Made by a program: the position numbers and the translations under genes. The notes beneath the pieces were generated by a model, which made no database searches, was not told the DNA's origin, and saw nothing but the letters and a program-made list of their open reading frames with translations. This document shows positions 55,276 through 64,000 of a DNA stretch of 64,000 nucleotides, in pieces (position 1 is the stretch's first letter; each line of letters begins with the position of its first letter). The DNA lies in contig LGRX02015975.1 of NCBI GenBank assembly GCA_001247695.2, forward strand, positions 1 through 64,000, in the 5' to 3' direction. Source of the DNA: Cymbomonas tetramitiformis (Eukaryota; Chlorophyta; Pyramimonadophyceae; Pyramimonadales; Pyramimonadaceae).

Positions 55276-58200
55276 GCGGCAGTTACTGACGCGGCGGCGA
55301 GTCAAAGTGCCTCTAGTGACACCGCCACCAACTGGGCCAAAGTCTTGGGCGCAGCGAAGACGGCCGTTCAACGTGAAAAGCATCGAGCGAGCAGGTACTT
55401 GTTGCGTCTGGTCGCTGACCAAGTCTTCATCGTGCGCGCGATGCAATTGTTGGGGATCAGGCACCCGGCTTAAGGACAGACTGGGAAAGTCCTTGCTCCA
55501 GCGACACATGCGACACAAGCGTACACATGCGAGAAATGATGCTCGCCTTACTCTCTCAATACATATCCTTGTCGAGGATGCCAGCTGGACACTGCCTGAT
55601 GCGAATATGTTTTTGGGATATTTTTCTGCCTACTTTTCCTACTTTTCAGTTGCGTTTCTTGCGCAAGGATCCTGTTTTCCGCACCCAAAGACGAGCCCTC
55701 ATTTTAAAGTTCAATACCTTTTAAAGTTTCCGCATCGACTTCCTGAACCCGCGCTTGGCTTGCACAGGGAACCCGCGCTTGGCTTGCACAGGGAACGACT
55801 GAGTTGTGCAACCTAGGGCCCTGTGTGCCTGGAGCATGCCTTCTCGTGTCGCTCCACAAACTCTGTGCCTTGCCCTTTGCTTGGGCACAAACCAATGCAC
55901 TGACCTCTTGATACCCGTGCCATACGCTGTGCTCCACGTGGATTAGCTTGCCCTTTGCTTGGGCACAAGCCAATGCACTGACCTCTTGATACCCGTGCCA
56001 TACGCTGTGCTCCACGTGGATTAGCTTGCCCTTTGCTTGGGCACACGCCAACACGCCGACCTTTTGAAAGGCGGCCGTTGTGCAGCATATGTCCCTGAGA
56101 AGGCTTTTTCCGCAGAGATGATGTGTATTGAGCTGTTGAATTTGCCCATTCCGGAGTGTGCAGAGTGAGGTGGGCGCACCGCACGCAAACCCTAGAGGAG
56201 GATCGTGATCGCCTGGCCCAGGAGATGAAGGATTTCAAGAGTGAGCAGGTGAGTGGGGAGCTGCTTGCCAGCGATGTTTCAGGCATCTGCGGGTCGTGAG
56301 AAGCATGTGCTTAACCTGCGGCACTTGCTTGCGAAGAATGCGATCCAGATGGCAGCGACTGCGGGGGATATGAATCAGATAGCAGAGACTATGGCAAAGA
56401 ATAAGGAAGTTCAAGCTCAGTGGAATCAGCAGGTACAGTTTTTTATCCTGGCAATACAAATTGTGCAAAGCTTCTTTTGCATTTCCACACACAATAGCTT
56501 CCAAGTGTGAGAGGGTAGGGAAGACATCGCGCGTGGACAGTAACCTCGGACGCCTTGAAGCGTATCTACGTCTTGTGTGCCCGCAGCTCAGCTGCGAGCA
56601 CCTATCGGAAATCCCAATCACTTTATACAGTGACATCAACTCAGTTCGAAGCTGAGGCTGCTCCTTAATTATGCAAACGTGAGAAGTGCAAGTTGTTTGA
56701 GGGGAGGGGAGGAAGGGGGCTCCAGACAGTGGCGCTGGCGTCTGACTTGCTCGCCAAAGAAACACAGTATTGGGAGGGTGAGATGCAACGGGCAATGGAG
56801 GAGCACACGAAGCAGACAGAAATTGAGGCGGCGCGGACACTAAAGGCAGCTCTTGCACAGCAAAGGCTGGAGCTAGAGGCAGCGGCCAAGGTCGCATGCC
56901 GTGCCATGCGACCTTTCACACGTGAACTTGATATGAAATCGAGACGTATCCTCGTAGCTCAGAAGACACCATCACTATACAAACCTCCATATTGTAAGGG
57001 TTTAAGTTTCGAGAAGAAACGCTGACATGCTCTGCCATTAGCGGGTCCTCGTAGCCTCTGTGGTTTGCCGCACCCGTCTAAGAACAACATTGTCTTACCA
57101 TGTCGAAGGCGATCCGCGTGCAGTGAAGAAGCGCCCCCCGCAGTCTGTTATTGCATGCACTATATCGCATGTTGTGCCCGAGCACTGTGATGGGCATTGC
57201 AAAGCACAAATTATGAACTGGAATCACAATCACATCGCGAATCCTAAACCGCAAATTATGCTCACAAATCACTGATCACAAAGTGAGGCGCCTCCGCACC
57301 ATGCAGCACCTGGCTTTCCGGAATCCCGTTGCAGGCGCTCAATTCTCGATGCCAGGCAGCGGTGCGGCTCGGCGTGGCAGCGGTGCGGCTCGGCGTGGCA
57401 GCGGTGCGACTCGGCGTGGCAGCGGTGCGGCTCGGCGTCGCGGCGAGGCGCTCTGAGCAGTGCGAGGGCGCTCTCTGCACGCCAGCGCTCCGAAGGGCGT
57501 CCACGTGGCAAGCGAGTGACGCTCTTAGATGACTGAGTGATGCGGGTTGGGGCCCTCCAGGAGGAGGCCAAGCTGGCGGAGCCGCGCAGCAGGCCGAGGC
57601 TGCAATGGGCGGCGAAGATGGCGCTGGAGCGCGAGAAGCACCGGGTGAACAGGTGGGGCCTCACGCGCGCCCACCCAGCCTCGTGGGCGGCCATGCCAGC
57701 AGAGACTCGGGAGCGGGGGCAGAGGCGAGAGCGGAGGCGGCGCGGGCGGAAGCCGCACTGAACGGCTCTCAAGCGCGGCTGGTGAATGTGGCAATATGAC
57801 ACAGCAGTCAGAGGGTGGGCGGCTCGAGGCAGATGGGGCCCATGCCTTGCGCCATCAGGTAGGTGCAGGGATGATGGGGCTCAGGCGGCGAATGGGGGCT
57901 TGTGTGGGACATCAGCGTCGAATGGGGGAAACGCGTGATCATGGTGGAAGGCGAGCTGGAGGCGGAGCGCACACGGCTGGCTCAGCAGCTGGAGACACAC
58001 AGTCAACAGAAAGAGGAGATGGAGGCGGAGCGGGTGCAGCTGTCACAGCAGCTGCAGGCTCACAGTGAACAAATGCAGCAGCTTGAAGGGGAGCGGGAAC
58101 GGCTGGAACAGCGGGCGGATGAGTCCAGCCAGCGTGAACAGGAGAAGGAGGCGGAGCTGGAGCAGCTGTCGCAGCAGTTACAAGCCCACGACGAACAAGT

Positions 58201-61200
58201 GCTCCAGCTGGAGTCGGAGCGGGCACAACTGGAACAGCGGGCGAAGGAGTCGAGTCAACGTGAGGAGGAGAAGGAGGCGGAGCGGGTGCAGCTGTCACAG
58301 CAGTTGCAGGCGTTCACGGCACAAATGCAGCAGCTGGAGTCGGAGAGCGCACAACTGGAACAGCGGGCGGGGGAGTCAAATGAGCGTGAGGAGGAGAAGG
58401 AGGCGGAGCGCATACAGCTGTCGCAACAGCTGCAGGAATACTCCGAACAAATGCGTAAACTGGAGGAGACGCAGGCGCAGCTGGCGCACCAGGCGAAGGA
58501 GTCGAGTCAGCGCGAGGAGGAGACGGAGGCGGACCGCGCACAGCTGTCACAGCAGCTGCAGGCTCACAGCGAACACGTGCAACAGCTGGAATCAGAGAGA
58601 GCAGAGCTGGAACAGCAGGCGGAGGAATCACGCCGGTGCGAGCAGGAGAAGGAGGCGGAGCGGGCGCAACTGTCACAGCAGCTTGCAGCGTACACGGAGC
58701 AAATACACGAGCTGCAGAATGAGCAGGACGGGATGTCGAGGCAGCTGGGGATATGCACGCAGCGTGAGCGGGAGATTGAAGAGGAGCGGGCGAGGCTGGA
58801 GGCGGCTTTTGCAGAGCAGGGGCTGGAGCTGGAAGCATCGATGAAGGTGTTCCATGGCCCAGTGCCGAGAGAGATGGTGGATGCTAGTTTGCAGGTTTTC
58901 AGTGTAGTGTGACGTCCTGGCAGATATGCGGACCGGGCACGCGCATGAGAGCTCGCCTCATGCGACCTGCATATGGCGTGGTCACGTGAGGTCACTGAGA
59001 TCGGGCGGCAACGGCAACGCTTTGTGATGTGGATGGAGAATTGGTGAGGCATGATGATCTAGACTGGCGCGGCAGCGTGGTGCGACCGGGCGCGGAGCAG
59101 CTGTGCGCGACCGCGGCAGCTGCGCGACCGCGTGGTGCAGCGTTCGGCCTCGGCGTGGGCAGGTTCGGGTTCGGCAGCGGTGCGGTCGCTGGCGCTGGTG
59201 TGCGGTTCTGGGCGTGGCAGCTGCAGCAGGCCCGGCGCGGCAACGGTGCGACTGGCAGCGGTGTGCCATTTCGCCGCAGCGTGCGCCCCGGCGCGGGCAG
59301 CCAGCAGTTCGGCTCGGCGTGGCAGCGGTGTGACTCGCGTGGCAGCTGTGCGATTCGGCGTGGCAGCTGGAGGCGCTGGCGGCAGCGGTGCGGTTCGGCG
59401 CGGGCAGCGGTGGCGGCTCGGCGCGGTAGCGGTGCGGCTCTCCCGATGTGGTAGCCGGTGCGTTCGGGCGTGGCAGCGGGTGTGATCTGGGCGTGGCAGC
59501 GGTGCGGCCTCGAAGGCGTGGAGCGAAGTGCCCGGCGTGGCACGGCGTGGCAGCGGTGCGGCTCGGCGTGGCAGCGGTGCGGCTCGGCGTCGCGGCGAGG
59601 CGCTCTGAGCAGTGCGAGGGCGCTCTCTGCACGCCAGCGCTCCGAAGGGCGTTCACGTGGCAAGCGAGTGGCGCTCTTAGATGACTGAGTGATGCGGGTT
59701 GGGGCCCTCCAGGAGGAGGCCAAGCTGGCGGAGCCGCGCAGCAGGCCGAGGCTGCAATGGGCGGCGAAATTGGCGCTGGAGCGCGAGAAGCACCGGGTGA
59801 ACAGGTGGGGCCTCACGCGCGCCCACCCAGCCTCGTGGGTGGGCGGCCGTGCCAGCAGAGACTCGGGAGCGGGGGCAGAGGCGAGAGCAGAGGCGGCGCG
59901 GGCGGAACCCGCACTTAACGGCTCTCAAGCGCGGCTGGTGAATTTGGCAATATGACACAGCAGTCAGAGGGTGGGCGACTCGAGGCAGACGGGGCCCATG
60001 CCTTGCGCCATCAGCTAGGTGCAGGGATGATGGGGCTAAGGCGTCGAATGGGGGCTTGTGTGGGACATCAGCGTCGAATGGGGGAAACGTGTGATCATGG
60101 TGGAAGGCGAGCTGGAGGCGGAGCGCACACGGCTGGCTCAGCAGCTGGAGACACACAGTCAACAGAAAGAGGAGATGGAGGCGGAGCGGGTGCAGCTGTC
60201 ACAGCAGCTGCAGGCTCACAGTGAACAAATGCAGCAGCTTGAAGGGGAGCGGGAACGGCTGGAACAGCGGGCGGATAAGTCCAGCCAGCGTGAACAGGAG
60301 AAGGAGGCGGAGCTGGAGCAGCTGTCGCAGCAGCTACAAGCCCACGATGAACAAGTGCTCCAGCTGGAGTCGGAGCGGGCACAACTGGAACAGCGGGCGA
60401 AGGAGTCGAGTCAACGTGAGGAGGAGAAGGAGGCGGAGCGGGTGCAGCTGTCACAGCAGTTGCAGGCGTTCACGGCACAAATGCAGCAGCTGGAGTCGGA
60501 GAGCGCACAACTGGAACAGCGGGCGGGGGAGTCAAATGAGCGTGAGGAGGAGAAGGAGGCGGAGCGCATACAGCTGTCGCAACAGCTGCAGGAATACTCC
60601 GAACAAATGCGTAAACTGGAGGAGACGCAGGCGCAGCTGGCGCACCAGGCGAAGGAGTCGAGTCAGCGCGAGGAGGAGACGGAGGCGGACCGCGCACAGC
60701 TGTCACAGCAGCTGCAGGCTCACAGCGAACACGTGCAACAGCTGGAATCAGAGAGAGCAGAGCTGGAACAGCAGGCGGAGGAATCACGCCGGTGCGAGCA
60801 GGAGAAGGAGGCGGAGCGGGCGCAACTGTCACAGCAGCTTGCAGCGTACACGGAGCAAATACACGAGCTGCAGAATGAGCAGGACGGGATGTCGAGGCAG
60901 CTGGGGATATGCACGCAGCGTGAGCGGGAGATTGAAGAGGAGCGGGCGAGGCTGGAGGCGGCTTTTGCAGAGCAGGGGCTGGAGCTGGAAGCATCGATGA
61001 AGGTGCTCCCATGGCCCGCAGTGCTGAGATGTGGATGGCGCGAGCAGGGCTGTGTGCAGGGACGGTCCTGGCAGATGTGCGGACCGGCACGTGCACAGAG
61101 CTCGCTGCCTTTGCGTGATCCCGGCATATAGTCGCGCGTGGAGGTCACTTTGAGATCGGGCGGGCACGGCAACGTTTTGTGATGTGATGGGCACTGGTAG

Positions 61201-63434
61201 GCATGATGGCGGTGTGACTCGGCGTGGCAGCGGTGCGACGTGGCAGCGGTGCGGCTCGGCGTGGCAGCGGTGCGACTCAGCGTGGCAGCGATGCGACTCG
61301 GCGTGGCAGCGGTGCGGCTCGGGCGTGCGGTGCGGCAGCGTAGCAGCGGTCACGGCTTAGCGTGGCAGCCAGTCTGCTCGCGTAGCCAGTCATAGCTCAG
61401 CGTGAAGCAGCGGTCGCAGCTCAGCGTAACAGCCAGTGCAACTCGGCGTCATCTTAGCCAGTGCTGACTCAGCGTGGCAGCGGTGTTACTCGGCATGCAC
61501 TGGCCAGTGCGGCTCCCGAGCGTGGCAGCGGTGTGACTCAGCGTGGCTGCTTGTGCAGCTCGTGGCAGCGGTGCGGCTCGGCGTGGCAGCGGTGCGGCAC
61601 GTTGTCGCGGCGAGGCGCTCTGAGCAGTGCGAGGGCGCTCTCTGCACGCCAGCGCTCCGAAGGGCGGCCACGTGGCAAGCGCGTGTCGCTCTTAGATGAC
61701 TGAGTGATGCGGGTTGGGGCCCTCCAGGAGGAGGCCAAGCTGGCGGAGCCGCGCAGCAGGCCGAGGCTGCAATGGGCGGCGAAGATGGCGCTGGAGCGCG
61801 AGAAGCACCGGGTGAACAGGTGGGGCCTCACGCGCGCCCACCCAGCCTCGTGGGCGGCCATGCCAGCAGAGACTCGGGAGCGGGGGCAGAGGCGAGAGCG
61901 GAGGCGGCGCGGGCGGACGCCTTATTCAGTGACAATGGTGCGGGAGGCTCGATGGATCTAGGTACATGCGTCTGCCTTCAGCAGATGGCTGTTCTCAGTG
62001 TTGTGCGTTGGGTGCGTGGTGGCGGCAGTGCACAATGGGATGTCGACTACCAAAAAATGGTGCAGCAGCTGCAAGACACTGAAATGTTTCTGCAGCATCA
62101 GGTTTGCTCTGTCATAAATTCCCTTAAACATCTCGCTGGTGTTCCCACAGTGCTGGATGTGCCTCGCCGCTACGCCGTTGGACTTGGAACTTGATCGAAT
62201 GTTGGGGACACCTTCGATTGTCACTTAAGCCAAGTGGAGGCCGCTGAAGTACAGTTGTCTCTGGGCCTTGAGGATTCAGTCGGACAGTACCGAAAAATAG
62301 TGAGCATGGTGTCAGTCAGGATAGCCAACACTCGAGGGTTCCCATGATCAGTATGCGGCGGGAAAGCTATGTAACAGGCGACTGCGGCGATGGCCAAGGA
62401 AAGGAAAGCTCAACAGCGATGGAATGATGAGGTCTGTCTCGAGACCGATACTTCACTTCAGCTGATGATGTTTCAAACTTGAAGTAGGTATTCATACCCT
62501 GATGTGGGTATTTGAACTGTGAATAGCACTGATACCAGCCGCTAGGCCTCCATTGCAACCTTGCTGGAAGTGCATGTATCACGGGGGGTCCCAATTAAAG
62601 CATTCCCGCCCCTTCCCTTGCGGGCCTCGCCGCCAACACTCCCTGTCTCTTGCCGATGTCCCTGGGATTGCTTCCGTCCCCGCTGCTAATATCCTCATCA
62701 GGGCATCTTTTGCGAAGCCACTTATGCTGCTCATATCCTCAGCAGGGCATCTTTTGCGAAGCCACTTATGCTGCTCATATCCTCAGCAGGGCATCTTTTG
62801 CGAAGCCACTTATGCTGCTCCAGCGGAGCTCTTCACATGCGTCTGCACCAAATCCTGCGCCATCCCAGCGCGTGCTACGCTGAGCAGGGGGGCGGGCGAG
62901 GACCGCCTTTCAGAGGGTGAAGACAAAGGCAGAGGTGCAGGCCGCGGAGGCTGAGTACTGGGAGGACAAGATGAACCAGGCCCTTATGCAGCAGCGGCGG
63001 CAGCTCCTCGGGCTGGCGGACGAGGTGCACGGTAGCGCCCTGGGCAGGCACACACACGAGACGGAGGCGGTGCTGGAGGCGGAGAGGAAGAAGGCACAGG
63101 AGGAGTTGAGCAGGGTGCGCGCGAGGCAGAGGTGGATCTCGGCGGTGGCGTTGGTGAGGGCGTCCAAGGAGCGGCTGAATCGGCGACAAAGCAGGTGGGT
63201 GGCTGATGCGAGCTGCGATTCTGACGTGAGCAATCTTAGCACAGTCCGTGAGGGATGCTACCTATCGTGAGGGCGTAAAGGGTGACACAGGAGACGCCGG
63301 GTGACGAGGGTTGGTTGTGGGGCTTGGTATGGATGCTTAGGATGAGGTGGGTGCAGCGCACGAACCAGCTGGAGACGGTTCAGGGCCGGCTGGAGCAGCA
63401 GCTGGAGGACTCGGAGATGTTCCTGCAGCACCAG
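55276..63434 (+). CDS. Modular coiled-coil protein built from repeated exon types, 3' partial
   Basis: Exons: 55276-55394, 56164-56248, 56283-56432, 56726-56890, 57561-57652, 57916-58846, 59713-59804, 60072-61002, 61728-61819, 61999-62101, 62378-62431, 62914-63194, 63341-63434. They fall into types: A ends in REKHRxxR (phase 0 to 2), B starts in the VRW form and ends in EQ or HQ (2 to 0), C has MAKxKxxQxxWN (0 to 0), D has YWEdkMxxAm (0 to 0). Every join is in phase. The protein is almost entirely charged heptads, with no membrane span. It continues past the last exon, and the start is upstream. A cytoskeletal, basal-body or Golgi-type structural role would be usual for such sequence, but no family is recognised. 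Confidence 0.7.
55735..56045. repeat. 25-bp and 78-bp tandem repeats in an intron
   Basis: Two copies of GAACCCGCGCTTGGCTTGCA at 55745-55797, then about two and a half copies of a 78-bp unit (GCCCTTTGCTTGGGCACAAG ... GTGCTCCACGTGGATTAGCTT) at 55865-56045. The minus-strand frame through the array is open only because 78 is a multiple of three. Confidence 0.85.
57916..58846 (+). other. 310-residue B-type coiled-coil exon, copy 1
   Basis: The exon starts with one base completing a split codon, then VEWGKRVIMVEGELEAERTR. It consists mainly of 42-residue repeats (six heptads each) of the form EAERVQLSQQLQAHSEQMQQ, then LEGERERLEQRADESSQREQ. It ends LEASMK before GTGTTC. The ancestral B exon elsewhere is only 28-34 residues, so this one grew by internal repeat expansion. 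Confidence 0.8.
59040..59600. repeat. GC-rich 20-21-bp minisatellite between duplicated copies
   Basis: Degenerate copies of GGCGTGGCAGCGGTGCGGCTC. Related arrays lie at 57352-57440, 61208-61325 and 61480-61605. All are in introns upstream of an A-type exon. Open frames made only of R, G, A, C and Q codons here are by-products. Confidence 0.85.
60072..61002 (+). other. 310-residue B-type coiled-coil exon, copy 2
   Basis: Same length (931 bases) and phase as copy 1. Reading the two side by side I see about three base differences, one of them amino-acid changing (RADESS to RADKSS). Similarity drops sharply just after the 3' end of the exon. Confidence 0.8.
62680..62822. repeat. 44-bp tandem repeat, three copies
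   Basis: AGGGCATCTTTTGCGAAGCC, then ACTTATGCTGCTCATATCCT, repeated three times in the intron before exon 62914-63194. Confidence 0.9.
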
Positions 63435-64000
63435 GTTGATACGGCTTTGCTTTGGGGCACTGTGTCTTAAAACTTAAAAGATGAATCCACGAATACTGCC
63501 AACAATAGCAACTTGGGTAAACATGATGAAATGGGACGAATGTGGTGACACAAGTTCAATGTGCTGACCGCGGGATTGCGTGTCGCACATGATGCAGTGG
63601 CTTGGGCAGTGCATGTCATACTTGATACGGTGAGAGGGGCAACGTGCTTTTAACGCAATGCGGCGACAAGAGGCGGCAGTGTGCAGTACAGGATGTGGTG
63701 AACGGGGCAATGCTTGTTGTACTTGATATGATGACAGGGGCAAACCATTGTTTATGCGTTGCACGTAGTATATGTACACGGGGCACTGATAGTAAGCATT
63801 CTGATTTTCGCATCTTGTCATAATATGTTCAGTTTGTTGACATTTCACCTTAGATATGTGTAAGATTGGGCTGGAAAACCAGGCAAAAGCAGCTTCATTA
63901 CGCCATGACATGGCACGTGATCGGCGTATTCCAGAGGTCTGAGCCAATGTGGCATCCCTGGGCCTGCCTCATGTCTCGGCAATAGGCTGTTACGCAATAA
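63435..64000. other. Right edge, intronic sequence
   Basis: After the donor of exon 63341-63434 no further exon of the coiled-coil gene is recognised. The sequence is less GC-rich and has loose repeats of TTGATATGATGACAGGGGCA type (63610-63750). Confidence 0.5.

Larger units (their letters stand above)
57352..61920. repeat. Tandem segmental duplication, unit about 2.15 kb, third copy truncated
   Basis: Copy 1 starts near 57390, copy 2 near 59545 and copy 3 near 61560. All begin with the GC-rich minisatellite (GGCGTGGCAGCGGTGCGGCT), then GAGGCGCTCTGAGCAGTGCG, exon A and the start of its intron. Copies 1 and 2 continue through exon B. Copy 3 stops matching at about 61919 (after GGCGCGGGCGGA). 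Because exon A + B together are phase 0 to 0, the duplication keeps the reading frame. Confidence 0.85.

Noticed and set aside
57939..58838. Antisense and +1-frame open frames over the coiled-coil exons (Pro/Ala-rich and Arg/Ser-rich)
   Set aside because: GAG/CAG/CTG heptad codons leave other frames free of stops. The sense frame has a heptad pattern and in-phase splice sites.

Overview
The window looks like nuclear DNA of a unicellular green alga. The genes are GC-rich and dense in GT-AG introns, extracellular proteins carry long SPPPP-type proline linkers, and almost every intron carries its own minisatellite. A prasinophyte such as Cymbomonas would fit, but that is an impression and not a database match. 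No rRNA, tRNA, CRISPR array, operon or prokaryotic signal was found. There are two assembly gaps (19693-20214 and 52745-52764).

Layout. (1) 1-24756, plus strand: one very large gene, 5' end outside the window. It encodes a surface protein of roughly 3,400 or more residues with two G8 + parallel-beta-helix modules (fibrocystin/CEMIP-like), Pro-rich spacers, a ZU5-like domain, SEA-like segments and one C-terminal transmembrane helix. A 5'-truncated retroelement tail (12390-14706) sits in one intron. (2) 24757-31126: AT-richer intergenic DNA with a broken RecQ helicase fragment, a foldback element and degenerate tandem repeats. (3) 31127-51099, minus strand: a gene of about 20 kb whose exons, followed one by one with matching intron phases, encode a complete DEDDh 3'-5' exonuclease, a linker with a Cys cluster, and a full RecG-type helicase. 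Its introns hold a retroelement, a 246-bp-arm palindrome, an inverted minisatellite and other tandem arrays. (4) 51294-51829, minus: the last two exons of an unrecognised gene, just upstream of the exonuclease-RecG gene. (5) 51830-54248: AT-rich, short inverted repeats, no recognised gene. (6) 54249-63434 onward, plus: a hypothetical ORF, then a modular coiled-coil gene built from repeated exon types, with a very recent tandem duplication of about 2.15 kb.

The exon-phase bookkeeping is my own reading of splice sites. No transcript evidence was available. The exonuclease-RecG fusion is the most notable coding observation. The modular coiled-coil gene and the 246-bp palindrome with a peptide frame in each arm come next.
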